From: Rickettsiales bacterium
Lineage (GTDB): Bacteria > Pseudomonadota > Alphaproteobacteria > Rickettsiales > UBA1997
Reading direction: 5' to 3'
Assembly: GCA_947455365.1 (NCBI GenBank)
Contig: CANGNU010000029.1
Span: forward strand, 1 to 8,896
Length of the DNA stretch: 8,896 bases
Positions 1-7,991 of the stretch are shown piece after piece (positions within the stretch are counted from its first letter, which is position 1; each line of letters starts with the position of its first letter). Below the pieces are notes generated by a model. That model saw only the letters and a program-made list of their open reading frames with translations, had not been told where the DNA came from and did not search any database. Both the position numbers and the translations under genes were made by a program.

Positions 1-1364
1 AGCACCTCAAGCAGCGCCGATGAAGGATCGCCGCGCAAATCGTAAGACATTTTGTCAATTTCATCAAGCAACATTAGCGGATTAACCGTTTTCGCTTTAC
101 GCATTGATTGCAAAATGCGTCCGGGCATAGAGCCAATATAGGTGCGGCGATGACCCCGAATTTCAGATTCATCGCGCACGCCACCCAGCGAAACTTTAGT
201 ATATTTTCGATTAAGCGCGTCAGCAATTGAACGCGCAAAAGAAGTTTTACCAACACCGGGCGCGCCTACAAAACAAAGGATTGGGCCCTTCAGGTTTTTA
301 GTTTTCATTTGCACCGCAATAAATTCCAAAATGCGCTCTTTCACTTTTGTAAGGCCATAATGATTTTTATCCAGCACCTCTTCCGCCTTCTTAAAGCTGC
401 TATTTGCCTTGCTGCTTTCGCTCCATGGCAGTGAAATAATCCAGTCTAAATAATTGCGAATAACCCCAGATTCAGAGGCGTAAGGGTTCATCTTCTCCAA
501 CTTTTTAATTTCGCTAGCGCATTTTTCTGCAACTTCTTTGGGCAATTTTAACTTCGCAATTTTTTCTTTTAGCTCTTTAGTTTCATTTTCTTCATCTTGT
601 CCAAGCTCTTTCTTAATCTGCTTCAATTGCTCATGCAGATAAAAATCTTTCTGCGCTTTACCAACTTTTTCTTGAATTGATTTATTAATTTTAACTTCAG
701 TTTGCGCAATTTCAATGTCGGTTTTTATCAGCTCAAGAGTAAGATAAAGTTTTTTTTCAACATCATTTTCCTCAAGAACTGCCTGCTTCTTCGCCACACC
801 ACTGCTTAAATAAGTGACAATTAAATTTACAATGTCATAAGGCGATTTTACCTTAGTCAGCGCCGCCAAAACTTCGGGCGAAATTTTTTTGTTAAACTCA
901 GCAAGGCGTGAGAAATTTTCGACACAACTTTTGATTAAGCCAAGCAAATCGTGGCTTTCAATACTATATCTTTCATCAAGCAAAATTTCTACTGCGCAGG
1001 CAAAAAACTTTTCTTCCTCAATAATTTTAAAAATTTTAGCACGAGTTAGGCCTTGAATGATAACCTTCAAAGTGCCGTCCGCCATGCGTGTAGACTCAAT
1101 AATGTTACACAAAACCCCAACTGGATAAATGTTTTTTTGGTCAAGCCCATCATGGTCGGGGTTGGTTTGCGCAACGGCAAAAATGGCTTCCTTGTTAAGT
1201 TTGGCCAGCTCAACACCCTTCAAAGATTTTTCACGCCCAACTAAAATTGTTGTCGTCATGTGCGGAAAAACCACCACATCGCGCAAAGGCAAAGTGTAAA
1301 AAACTGGCTTAACCCCTTCAGGAATAAGCTTTTGTAAGTCATTGTTAATTTGTTGTGCGGTCAT
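1..1364 (-). CDS. lon: Lon ATP-dependent protease, N-terminal part (3' end off window)
   Basis: Lon is a cytoplasmic AAA+ serine protease that degrades misfolded and short-lived regulatory proteins. The frame is open for 454 codons with no stop and runs off the left edge, so the C-terminal half with the Ser-Lys protease domain is not visible. Seen here: a LON substrate-binding domain from about residue 18 ([12 protein letters not shown] near the start), a Lys/Glu-rich helical linker around residues 230-310, the N-terminal LON-to-AAA junction [16 protein letters not shown], Walker A GAPGVGKT at 367-374, the block [15 protein letters not shown], and Walker B LLDEID at about 432-437 followed by [11 protein letters not shown]. 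Walker A has Ala where most Lon proteins have Pro (GPPGVGKT). The ATG at 1362-1364 fits the usual Lon N-terminus. It has no Shine-Dalgarno sequence, only an A-rich leader. A promoter lies just upstream. The identification is secure; only completeness is unknown. Confidence 0.97.
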   Translation of the reverse strand, partial: MTAQQINNDLQKLIPEGVKPVFYTLPLRDVVVFPHMTTTILVGREKSLKGVELAKLNKEAIFAVAQTNPDHDGLDQKNIYPVGVLCNIIESTRMADGTLKVIIQGLTRAKIFKIIEEEKFFACAVEILLDERYSIESHDLLGLIKSCVENFSRLAEFNKKISPEVLAALTKVKSPYDIVNLIVTYLSSGVAKKQAVLEENDVEKKLYLTLELIKTDIEIAQTEVKINKSIQEKVGKAQKDFYLHEQLKQIKKELGQDEENETKELKEKIAKLKLPKEVAEKCASEIKKLEKMNPYASESGVIRNYLDWIISLPWSESSKANSSFKKAEEVLDKNHYGLTKVKERILEFIAVQMKTKNLKGPILCFVGAPGVGKTSFARSIADALNRKYTKVSLGGVRDESEIRGHRRTYIGSMPGRILQSMRKAKTVNPLMLLDEIDKMSYDLRGDPSSALLEV

Positions 1365-1394
1365 TTTTTTGATTTTGCAATTGTCTAAAACTCT

Positions 1395-1423
1395 AATCTA
1401 GTGAGAACAAGCAAGTTTTTCAA
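1395..1423 (-). promoter_or_regulatory. Putative sigma70-type promoter of lon
   Basis: Read on the minus strand, TTGAAA (1418-1423) is followed after exactly 17 bp by TAGATT (1395-1400). The -35 box matches 5 of 6 consensus positions and the -10 box 4 of 6. Transcription would start near 1388, giving a leader of about 24 nt before the lon ATG. The site lies in the 75-bp gap between the small upstream ORF and lon, so lon can be transcribed on its own. No convincing heat-shock-type box was seen here, although lon is a heat-shock gene in E. coli. Confidence 0.5.
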
Positions 1424-1439
1424 TGGCAAGAAAGTTAAA

Positions 1440-1772
1440 TTACTTACCACCTCTTACTTTGCTACCACCAGAAAGCCTAGCAGCCCGACTGCGAGCGGCA
1501 ACTGGCAATGGTCGCAACGCCTCCATTTTTTTTGGCTCGAAATAAGCTCGCCAAACATTTTTTGCAACATTTCCTGCCGAACCATACTGACTAGCAAACC
1601 CTTCTTGATATTCACTTGGACCAATGCGCTCCCATTTAGAAATATCAGTCCCGATATATTTCCTACCATCATCATATGCAGCTGTTACAGATTTTTTACC
1701 ATCAAATTTAATATAATTAAAATTCACCAAAAAACAATAATTCCGCTTTTCTAAAGAACAAGAATTTCGCAT
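1440..1772 (-). CDS. Small hypothetical protein upstream of lon
   Basis: This 110-codon frame is not recognised. It starts at ATG 1770-1772 (MRNSCSLEKRNYCFL) and ends with a basic, Arg/Ala/Gly-rich tail (RSRAARLSGGSKVRGGK). The middle is rich in Tyr, Asp, Gly and Trp (for example AAYDDGRKYIGTDISKWERI), which looks more protein-like than the Cys/Phe/Ser/Ile-rich overlapping frames. A TTG at 1812-1814 in the same frame would add 14 residues including the hydrophobic run AILIVIF; a stop lies two codons above it. That longer form would begin only 18 bp from the divergent rmuC start. Neither start has a clear ribosome binding site. The gene runs in the same direction as lon and ends 17 bp before the lon -35 box. 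It could be an orphan gene, a decayed remnant or a chance ORF. Confidence 0.5.
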   Translation of the reverse strand: MRNSCSLEKRNYCFLVNFNYIKFDGKKSVTAAYDDGRKYIGTDISKWERIGPSEYQEGFASQYGSAGNVAKNVWRAYFEPKKMEALRPLPVAARSRAARLSGGSKVRGGK

Positions 1773-1832
1773 AAAGATGACAATTAAAATTGCTCGATTA
1801 AAATCACTTTCCAAAAATTAATTTCTTGCCTC

Positions 1833-3269
1833 ATGATAATTCTACTTTTCACCGCGCTACCGCTGCTTGCATGCAGCACCGTTTTTCTTTATTTTCAATG
1901 GCGTAAAAGTGAAGAAAATGTTACACAAAACAGCTTTGATGCGATGCAAAGCAAGTCAGAAAATTTAATTTTGAGTGCAAAAAATTCTAGCTTGACGGCA
2001 GAAATTTCTGCGCAATCTGAAAAATTAAAAATACTCGAACAAGACAATAACGATCTGCGCAATTTCAAGGGCCGATACCAACATGCGCAAGGTGAAATTG
2101 AAAAATTAGATCACGAAAAAACTAATTTATTGACACAAATTTCGGCACTAAATCAAAAAATTGTTGAATTTGAAAAACGCGGCGAACGCATGGCACAAAG
2201 CATTGAGCAAACTTTGCGTGAAAAATTAGATTGGGAAAAAAGCAAAGAAATTATTCTAGCAAAATTATCTGAAGAATTAATTCGTAAAAATCATGAACAG
2301 CAAGAGAAGCTTACAGCCACACAGCAAGAGAATATTAAACAAACCACCGAAAATTTATTTAAAAATTTTGAAAGCGTGTTGGCAAAAGTAAAAAATCTTG
2401 ATGAAGAAGTGCAAAAATCTTCCAATATTGTTAATGATACCAGAAATGCTTTGCTTACTCCCGGCCATGCTGGGCGTGCTGCCGAGATTACTCTCGAAAA
2501 TATTCTCAAAGCTTCCGGCCTGAAAGAGCGCGCCACGCTTGACTCTGTCGGTGATTACATTTTGCAATCGCATTTCTCTAACGCCAACGAAGCAGAAACC
2601 AAGCGGCCTGACGCCATTTTATTCTTGCCCAACAATTATATTTTAATCATCGATAGCAAATCATCTTCGCACTTTCTCGATTTATTCGCGGCAAGACAAA
2701 ACCATGACGAAACCACTGAGAAAGCCATTCTAGCGAAGCTGAAAGAAAGCATGCGTCGTCATGTTGAGGGACTAAAAAAACGCGACTACGCCAAATTTTT
2801 CAACGATGAAATGCGCTTGAATAATTTTTCTGATTACAAAATTATGAATGTGATGTTCTTGCAAACCGAGCAAATGCTTGAGACTGTAAGTGAAATTGAC
2901 TCTCAGTTTTTTCAAAAAACTATGGAAAGTGGCATTCATTTAGCCACACCAATTTCATTAATTCACTTGCTTAATAACGCCAAATTTTTAATTGATCGCA
3001 TTAAACAGCAGGAAAATATTGTTGAATTGAAGCATGAAGTTGCAAAATTACTCGATAATATTTTCTTTGTAACGCGTGAATCAAAAGAAGTGGGGAACAA
3101 CCTGCGGCGCGGCTTGAAGGCATTTAATGACATGTCAAAAAGGTTTAATACAAAAATTATTCCGGCAATTAAAAATATTGGTGAGTTGGGAATTTCTAGT
3201 AAGAAGAGTGATGAGATTAAATTGCTGGAGAGTTATGATGTGGAAGAGGAAGGCGACTCTGAAAAATAA
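1833..3269 (+). CDS. rmuC: RmuC-family membrane-anchored coiled-coil protein with nuclease-like domain
   Basis: RmuC proteins limit inversions at short inverted repeats in E. coli and carry a PD-(D/E)XK-like nuclease fold; their biochemical role is poorly defined. Seen in this 478-residue protein: an N-terminal hydrophobic segment (about 1-22) followed by RK, suggesting a single membrane anchor with the bulk in the cytoplasm; a long Glu/Lys/Gln-rich coiled coil (about 45-205); then the conserved RmuC core with GHAGRAAEITLENILKASGL (211-230), RPDAILFLPNN (258-268) and IIDSK (272-276), whose Asp and Asp-x-Lys fit the nuclease-like site; and a helical C-terminus with an acidic tail. The usual Trp-Gly-Glu in the entry motif is replaced by Ala-Ala-Glu, so this is a divergent member. 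The start at ATG 1833 keeps the membrane segment, but there is no Shine-Dalgarno. It converges on ruvA. Confidence 0.88.
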   Translation: MIILLFTALPLLACSTVFLYFQWRKSEENVTQNSFDAMQSKSENLILSAKNSSLTAEISAQSEKLKILEQDNNDLRNFKGRYQHAQGEIEKLDHEKTNLLTQISALNQKIVEFEKRGERMAQSIEQTLREKLDWEKSKEIILAKLSEELIRKNHEQQEKLTATQQENIKQTTENLFKNFESVLAKVKNLDEEVQKSSNIVNDTRNALLTPGHAGRAAEITLENILKASGLKERATLDSVGDYILQSHFSNANEAETKRPDAILFLPNNYILIIDSKSSSHFLDLFAARQNHDETTEKAILAKLKESMRRHVEGLKKRDYAKFFNDEMRLNNFSDYKIMNVMFLQTEQMLETVSEIDSQFFQKTMESGIHLATPISLIHLLNNAKFLIDRIKQQENIVELKHEVAKLLDNIFFVTRESKEVGNNLRRGLKAFNDMSKRFNTKIIPAIKNIGELGISSKKSDEIKLLESYDVEEEGDSEK

Positions 3270-3295
3270 ATTTTTATTAGTTAAAATTTATTTTT
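3262..3295. terminator. AT-rich hairpin at the rmuC/ruvA convergence, possible bidirectional terminator
   Basis: AAAAATAAATTTT (3262-3274) and AAAATTTATTTTT (3283-3295) are perfect inverted copies, a 13-bp stem with an 8-nt loop. The rmuC stop (3267-3269) lies in one arm and the ruvA stop (3281-3283) at the loop edge and start of the other. The T-rich arm on either strand provides the U-tract side, as expected for a shared bidirectional terminator. The stem has no G:C pairs, so it would be weak; this is inferred from symmetry and position only. Confidence 0.5.
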
Positions 3296-3913
3296 GGTCA
3301 ATTCGCGCAACGCGCCAGTGATAAGGTTCTCCAGCGTTATTGTTGCATTTTTCTTCATCAATAAAGCAATTACCTGCAAAGCATCAGCCTTCTTATAACC
3401 AAGATTCTCTAGGGCGGAAAGCGCATCTTGCGAAATTTCATTTTGTGGAAAATCTGCCGTGCCACCACCATTTTGTGCTGGAATGAATCCAACATCAATA
3501 CCCAACTTTTTTGGGCTTTCGCGCAACTCAACTGCAATTCTTTCAGCAAGCTTGGGGCCAATGCCTGACACCTTCGCGAAAGATTTTACATCACCTGCCA
3601 TCAAAGCTTTTGCTAAATCTTCCACCGAAAAAAAACTGAGAATTTTTAATCCAACTTTGGCGCCAACGCCTTGAACTTTGGTTAATTCACTAAACCAAAT
3701 TTTTTCAATCTCGCGGGCAAAGCCGTAGAGCTCGATGGCGTCTTCTTTTACCAGCGTTTCGATGATGAGCGAAATTTCTTTTCCTTTAGGAAATTGTTTA
3801 AGAAACGCCGCCGTTTTTTGCGAGACGAAGACTACATAGCCAACGCCTGCCACATCTAGAATGCAGCGGTCATCTTGCACTGAGTCTAAAAATCCGCGTA
3901 ATTTTCCAATCAT
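3281..3913 (-). CDS. ruvA: Holliday junction branch migration protein RuvA
   Basis: RuvA forms tetramers that bind Holliday junctions and load the RuvB motor for branch migration. The protein has 210 residues (E. coli RuvA 203). Seen here: N-terminal OB-fold (MIGKLRGFL to about 63), with the acidic pin conserved as VKEDAIELYGF (Glu57, Asp58); two helix-hairpin-helix motifs, VQGVGAKVGLKIL (80-92) and VSGIGPKLAERIAVEL (115-130); a Gly-rich flexible linker (about 140-158); and the C-terminal RuvB-binding domain III (about 160-210). The start was set at ATG 3911-3913 because MIGKLRG matches the family N-terminus; an ATG 36 bp further upstream would add a non-homologous hydrophobic tail. ruvC and ruvB, often adjacent, are not next to it here: the neighbours are rmuC and lipB. 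No Shine-Dalgarno is present. Confidence 0.96.
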   Translation of the reverse strand: MIGKLRGFLDSVQDDRCILDVAGVGYVVFVSQKTAAFLKQFPKGKEISLIIETLVKEDAIELYGFAREIEKIWFSELTKVQGVGAKVGLKILSFFSVEDLAKALMAGDVKSFAKVSGIGPKLAERIAVELRESPKKLGIDVGFIPAQNGGGTADFPQNEISQDALSALENLGYKKADALQVIALLMKKNATITLENLITGALRELTKNKF

Positions 3914-4003
3914 AATTAATTTTATTTGGATGATTAATATTTTTAACAATTATTCAACAACGATAAGTAATTTAATCTTTACCTACACAATTCTAACCAT
4001 TGT

Positions 4004-4027
4004 GAAAGCCTTGATTTTCAAGCTTTC
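4004..4027. repeat. Short hairpin in the ruvA-lipB divergent spacer
   Basis: GAAAGC (4004-4009), a single bulged C, TTGA (4011-4014), a TTT loop, then TCAA (4018-4021) and GCTTTC (4022-4027): a 10-bp stem with one bulge. It lies in the 163-bp spacer between the divergent ruvA and lipB starts, 50 bp from lipB, and overlaps the weak promoter proposed for lipB. It is not followed by a T-run on the plus strand, so an operator or leader structure is more likely than a terminator. Its function is unknown. Confidence 0.4.
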
Positions 4028-4039
4028 CCATACTAGCAT
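4011..4039 (+). promoter_or_regulatory. Weak candidate promoter for lipB-msrA
   Basis: TTGATT (4011-4016) and TAGCAT (4034-4039) are separated by 17 bp. Both hexamers are degenerate, but this is the best spaced pair seen in the spacer before lipB. The expected start would be near 4046, giving a leader of roughly 30 nt. The -35 lies inside the short hairpin at 4004-4027. The call is tentative. Confidence 0.25.
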
Positions 4040-4076
4040 AATTTTTACTAACCAATTTTCCAACTCAATTGTAAAA

Positions 4077-4748
4077 ATGAATTTAGATAATATTGAATGG
4101 CTAGAAAATAAACAACCCGTCAGCTTCGAAGAAGCCGTCGCCTTCATGGAAAATCGTGTCGCGCAAATTAGCGCTGGAACCGCGCCACAGTTGATTTGGC
4201 TGGTCGAACACCCACCTCTTTACACCGCCGGAATTAGCGCCCGCGATGAAGATTTGCTCCACAAAACCAACATTCCAATTTACAAAACCAATCGCGGCGG
4301 CAAGTACACCTATCATGGCCCCGGAATGAAAATAATTTATGTCATGCTTGATTTGAAAAAAATCTTTGCCCCACAACAGCCTGATATTGCTGCCTTTGTT
4401 GAGTTTCTTGAAAATTGGGTAATTAGTTTTTTACAAGAATTTGGCGTAAAAGGTGAAATTAAAAAAGGTCGCGTTGGCATTTGGGTTGAAGAGGCTGTAG
4501 GATTAAATGGAATTCGTCAAGAAGAAAAAATTGCCGCCATCGGCATTAAAGTAAAAAAATGGGTCAGCTATCACGGCATCGCCATCAATATAAATCCTGA
4601 CCTCGCCGCCTTTAACAACATTGTCCCTTGCGGCATAAAAGATTTTGGCGTAACTTCATTAGAAAAATTAGGAAAGCTGAAAAGCAGCTCTAACATTGAT
4701 GTTAACGCCCTTTTAAAAAAAACTTTTTTAAATTTTAGCAAAAGATAA
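4077..4748 (+). CDS. lipB: Octanoyl-[acyl carrier protein]:protein N-octanoyltransferase LipB
   Basis: LipB moves the octanoyl group from octanoyl-ACP to a lysine of lipoyl domains (pyruvate and 2-oxoglutarate dehydrogenases, glycine cleavage H protein), the first step of endogenous lipoate synthesis before LipA. The protein is 223 residues (E. coli 213). Seen here: EHPPLYTAG (44-52), the [11 protein letters not shown] substrate-binding loop (73-83), GRVGIWVE, the catalytic Lys151 in [19 protein letters not shown], and the catalytic Cys185 in VPCGI. The Gln normally following HGPG is Met84. The start was set at ATG 4077 because [16 protein letters not shown] is where family homology begins; the same frame stays open upstream to 3861 but would run into ruvA and encodes AT-rich spacer. 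There is no Shine-Dalgarno. msrA follows after 14 bp, suggesting one transcript. Confidence 0.96.
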   Translation: MNLDNIEWLENKQPVSFEEAVAFMENRVAQISAGTAPQLIWLVEHPPLYTAGISARDEDLLHKTNIPIYKTNRGGKYTYHGPGMKIIYVMLDLKKIFAPQQPDIAAFVEFLENWVISFLQEFGVKGEIKKGRVGIWVEEAVGLNGIRQEEKIAAIGIKVKKWVSYHGIAININPDLAAFNNIVPCGIKDFGVTSLEKLGKLKSSSNIDVNALLKKTFLNFSKR

Positions 4749-4762
4749 AGCCCTTACTAAAA

Positions 4763-5356
4763 ATGAAAAAACTTCTAACATTAATTTTTACCATAACCAT
4801 GCTTGGAATCAATAACAGCAACGCTACAACCCATCTGTCAGGTAAAACTGACAACACAAAATACGAAACCGCAATTCTCGCCGGCGGCTGTTTTTGGGGC
4901 ATGCAAGAATTAATCAGCAAAGTTGATGGCATAATAAAAACCCGCGTCGGCTACACTGGCGGCACCATTCCTAATCCATCTTACAGCGTTGTAACTACTG
5001 GCTTGACAGGCCATGCCGAAGCAATTGAAATCACCTTCAATCCCCAAAAAATTAGCTATGAAAAATTGCTAAAATTTTTCTTCACCATCCATGATCCAAC
5101 CACGCTCAATCGCCAACAAAACGACGCCGGCACGCAATATCGCTCAGCAATTTTTTACTTAAATGACGCACAGAAAAAAACTGCCGAAAGTGTAATTGCG
5201 CAAGCGGATAAATCGGGGGTTTTTAAGAAAAAAGTTGTAACACAAGTTGTGAAAGCGGGAGAATTTTATGAGGCGGAAAGTTATCACCAAGACTACTTAG
5301 AGAAGAATCCGTATGGTTACACTTGCCATCATGTGAGGAATGAATGGAAGTTTTAA
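4763..5356 (+). CDS. msrA: Peptide-methionine (S)-S-oxide reductase MsrA, predicted exported
   Basis: MsrA reduces the S-epimer of methionine sulfoxide in oxidised proteins. The 197-residue protein begins with a signal-peptide-like segment ([15 protein letters not shown], then NNSNA about 17-21), so the enzyme probably acts in the periplasm after cleavage near residue 21; there is no lipobox Cys. The catalytic motif GCFWG places the nucleophile at Cys43. Also seen are TRVGYTGG (60-67), GHAEAIEI (83-90), [18 protein letters not shown] (111-128), and [16 protein letters not shown] (174-189) with Cys188 as the likely resolving Cys. An exported MsrA needs a periplasmic electron donor (for example a thioredoxin-like or DsbD-type protein), which is not in this window. 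No MsrB domain is fused. It lies 14 bp after lipB without a visible promoter or Shine-Dalgarno and converges on clpB with a 43-bp gap. Confidence 0.96.
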   Translation: MKKLLTLIFTITMLGINNSNATTHLSGKTDNTKYETAILAGGCFWGMQELISKVDGIIKTRVGYTGGTIPNPSYSVVTTGLTGHAEAIEITFNPQKISYEKLLKFFFTIHDPTTLNRQQNDAGTQYRSAIFYLNDAQKKTAESVIAQADKSGVFKKKVVTQVVKAGEFYEAESYHQDYLEKNPYGYTCHHVRNEWKF

Positions 5357-5399
5357 CGCCAATTTAAGGGGGGAAAATTCTAAGTTATGAGTCTTTAAT

Positions 5400-7982
5400 T
5401 TACTTTTTCACAATCTCCAACTTCTCCCCTTTGGCCGCAATCGCTACAGAATCACCATCTTGCACTTCACCGCGCAAAATTTTCTCGGCTAAAATATTTT
5501 CAATTTCGCGCTGAATTACTCGCTTCAATGGGCGCGCGCCGTAAGCAGAATCATAGCCCTTTGCCGCTAAATAATTTTTGCCAGATTTATCCAATGTTAA
5601 TTTAATATTTCGCAAGGCCAATCTCTTCGCAAGCCTTACAAACTGCACCTCGACAATGGCTTCCATATTTTTGCGACTCAAGCGATTGAATAAAATAATT
5701 TCATCAAGTCGATTGATAAATTCGGGGCGGAAGTGCTCGCGCACTGAATCCATCACCTGATTGAAAATTTTTGTTTTGTCAAAATTTTCATCATCCTCAT
5801 CAACTTCGCTCAAAAATTTTGAGCCTAAATTTGAAGTAAGAATAATTATTGTGTTAGTGAAATTAACCACATGGCCCTGCCCGTCTGTAAGGCGGCCATC
5901 ATCAAGCACTTGCAGCAAAATGTTAAAAACATCTTGATGAGCCTTTTCAACTTCATCAAATAATATTACCTGATACGGCCTGCGTCTCACCGCCTCGGTT
6001 AACACGCCGCCTTGCTCAAAGCCAACATAGCCGGGAGGCGCGCCAATTAAGCGTGCAACGGCATGCTTCTCCATAAATTCACTCATGTCGACACGCAAAA
6101 TTGCGCTTTCATCATCAAAAATAAATTCGGCCAAAGCTTTGCACAATTCGGTTTTTCCAACTCCAGTTGGGCCTAAAAATAAGAATGAACCAATGGGCCT
6201 GCCTGCATCTTGCAAGCCAGCACGAGACCTGCGTACAGCGTTGCCCACGGCGGTTAGAGCCTCTTCTTGCCCCACCACTCGCAAGCGCAAAAATTCCTCA
6301 ATTTTCAGCAATTTATCTTTCTCGCCCGCCATTAATTTATCGGCGGGAATTCCTGTAATTTTTGCCACAATAACTGCAATATCATCTTCAGTAACCGACT
6401 CGCGCGCCATGCTTGCCGAAGCTTGCCCATCAAGCTGCGATAGCTCTTTTTCTAGCGCAGGAATTGTGCCATAAGTAATTTCTCCCGCTTTTGCCAAATC
6501 GCCATCACGCTGTGCCCTTTCTAGCTCGAAGCGCGCTTGATCTAATTTAGTTTTCAAGTCATTAACTTTATTCAACTTACTTTTTTCAGTTTGCCATAAT
6601 GAAGTTATCTCGGCAGATTTTTTTTCAAGATTATTCAGCTCGGTTTCAAGCGCAGTCAGGCGCTGCTTCGAAGCCTTATCATCTTCTTTCTTCAGCGCCT
6701 CTTGCTCAATTTTTAACTGCATAATTTTGCGGTCAATTTCGTCAAGTTCTGCTGGCTTGCTTTCAACTTCAATTTTCAATGCTGAAGCGGCTTCGTCGAT
6801 TAAATCAATTGCTTTATCGGGCAAAAATCTGTCAGAAATATAACGGTTGGACATTACAGCTGCGGCTACCAAAGCACTATCCTTAATTTTAATTCCATGA
6901 TGCACTTCATATTTTTCTTTAATGCCGCGCAAGATAGAAATTGTGTCCTCAACGCTTGGCTCATCTGCATAGACAGGTTGAAAACGCCGCGCTAAAGCAG
7001 AATCTTTTTCTATATATTGACGATATTCATCAAGTGTTGTCGCGCCAATACAGTGTAAGGTTCCGCGTGCTAAAGCGGGTTTTAGTAAATTGGAAGCGTC
7101 CATCGCGCCATCGGTTTTTCCAGCGCCAACTAGCAAGTGCAATTCGTCGATGAAAAGTACAATATCGTCATTGCCCTCAACCTCGTTCAGTACTGCCTTC
7201 AGGCGCTCTTCAAACTCACCGCGAAATTTTGCGCCAGCAATTAATGCGCCCATGTCAAGTGCCATCAAGCGGCGCCCTTTAAGGCTGTCTGGCACATCAC
7301 CGTTAATTATGCGTTGCGCTAAAGCTTCGACAATGGCCGTCTTTCCTACGCCGGGGGCGCCAATTAACACTGGATTATTTTTGGTGCGCCGCGATAAAAC
7401 CTGCATGGCGCGGCGAATTTCCTCATCGCGGCCAATTACTGGATCAATTTTTCCTTCGCGCGCTTTTTTAGTTAAGTCGATTGAATACTTCTCCAAGGCT
7501 TGATAGGTGGACTCTGCCGAGGCACTATCCGCTTTTTTCGAGCCACGAATTTTAGTAATTGCCGTGCGCAACGCTTGCGCTGAAAGGCCCGCCAATTTTA
7601 ACACCGTTGCCGCATCATTTTTGTCATTCTCAAGAATGGCTTGTAGCAAGCGTTCTACCGTGACAAATGAATCTTTATTTTGGTCAGCTAATTTTTCTGC
7701 AAGCATGAGAACCCGCGCCATTTCTGCTGAAAGTGAGATGCTTCCCGCACCACTTCCTTCAACTTGTGGAATTTTTTTCAGCAGGTTAGCGGTTTCAGCC
7801 CGCGCCAAATCTGAGTTGCCGTTGCAGAAGTTAATTATTTTTTCTGCTAATAAATCTGGGTCATCAAGAATTATTGACAATAAATGCTCGGGCGCAAATT
7901 TTTGATGCCCACTGCCTAAAGCCAATGTTTGCGCGCTTTGCAGAATGTTTTGCGCTTTTTCTGTGTAGCGTTCGATATTCAT
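5400..7982 (-). CDS. clpB: ATP-dependent disaggregase ClpB
   Basis: ClpB is a hexameric AAA+ chaperone that, with DnaK/DnaJ/GrpE, threads proteins out of aggregates after heat stress. The 860 residues match the family length (E. coli 857). Seen here: the Clp N-domain (about 1-145, two repeats); AAA1 with Walker A GAPGVGKT (208-215), Walker B LFIDE (276-280) and ALARRF (329-334); the coiled-coil middle domain (about 405-525) that separates ClpB from ClpA; AAA2 with GPTGVGKT (604-611), ILFDE (673-677), the GYVGFEQGG pore loop (651-659) and sensor 2 GARPLKR (815-821). The AAA1 pore loop reads KFRGEFEER (252-260) instead of the common KYRG, a conservative aromatic change. No ClpP-binding IGF-type loop was noticed, as expected. 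The start at 7982 gives the family N-terminus [11 protein letters not shown]. Upstream lie a heat-shock-like promoter and a 166-bp palindrome. Confidence 0.98.
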   Translation of the reverse strand: MNIERYTEKAQNILQSAQTLALGSGHQKFAPEHLLSIILDDPDLLAEKIINFCNGNSDLARAETANLLKKIPQVEGSGAGSISLSAEMARVLMLAEKLADQNKDSFVTVERLLQAILENDKNDAATVLKLAGLSAQALRTAITKIRGSKKADSASAESTYQALEKYSIDLTKKAREGKIDPVIGRDEEIRRAMQVLSRRTKNNPVLIGAPGVGKTAIVEALAQRIINGDVPDSLKGRRLMALDMGALIAGAKFRGEFEERLKAVLNEVEGNDDIVLFIDELHLLVGAGKTDGAMDASNLLKPALARGTLHCIGATTLDEYRQYIEKDSALARRFQPVYADEPSVEDTISILRGIKEKYEVHHGIKIKDSALVAAAVMSNRYISDRFLPDKAIDLIDEAASALKIEVESKPAELDEIDRKIMQLKIEQEALKKEDDKASKQRLTALETELNNLEKKSAEITSLWQTEKSKLNKVNDLKTKLDQARFELERAQRDGDLAKAGEITYGTIPALEKELSQLDGQASASMARESVTEDDIAVIVAKITGIPADKLMAGEKDKLLKIEEFLRLRVVGQEEALTAVGNAVRRSRAGLQDAGRPIGSFLFLGPTGVGKTELCKALAEFIFDDESAILRVDMSEFMEKHAVARLIGAPPGYVGFEQGGVLTEAVRRRPYQVILFDEVEKAHQDVFNILLQVLDDGRLTDGQGHVVNFTNTIIILTSNLGSKFLSEVDEDDENFDKTKIFNQVMDSVREHFRPEFINRLDEIILFNRLSRKNMEAIVEVQFVRLAKRLALRNIKLTLDKSGKNYLAAKGYDSAYGARPLKRVIQREIENILAEKILRGEVQDGDSVAIAAKGEKLEIVKK

Positions 7983-7991
7983 AAATTTTTA

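Noticed and set aside
74..256. Short minus-strand ORF inside lon in another frame
   Set aside because: The lon frame is continuous across it, with the Lon AAA+ motifs in order, and there is no sign of a frameshift.
1401..1754. Plus-strand ORF of 117 codons overlapping the small gene upstream of lon
   Set aside because: Composition is Phe/Ile/Ser/Cys/Thr-heavy as expected for an antisense shadow, and it overlaps the lon promoter; the minus-strand frame looks more protein-like.
1833..1900. Lipoprotein signal (LLAC) at the RmuC N-terminus
   Set aside because: No positive residue precedes the hydrophobic run and RK follows it, which fits a membrane anchor with a cytoplasmic body rather than an exported lipoprotein.
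3914..3949. 12-codon upstream extension of ruvA
   Set aside because: RuvA proteins begin MIG-x-L-x-G; the extra residues (LKILIIQIKLI) have no family match.
4010..4031. Heat-shock-like boxes CTTGAT and TCCCAT upstream of lipB
   Set aside because: The spacer is only 10 bp, too short for a sigma32 promoter, and lipB is not a usual heat-shock gene.
3861..4076. 72-codon N-terminal extension of lipB
   Set aside because: It would overlap ruvA and translate AT-rich spacer into low-complexity Ile/Asn/Thr sequence; LipB homology begins just after ATG 4077.
5357..5399. Terminator between convergent msrA and clpB
   Set aside because: Only weak AT complementarity and a G6 run are visible; no stem long enough to call.
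7090..7260. Lys-Phe-Arg-Gly pore loop of ClpB AAA1 as a functional defect
   Set aside because: Phe for Tyr keeps the aromatic side chain needed for threading; too conservative to call unusual.
6085..7905. Several plus-strand ORFs of 60-137 codons inside clpB
   Set aside because: They are antisense to conserved ClpB domains, Ser/Arg/Pro-rich and without homology, hence shadows.
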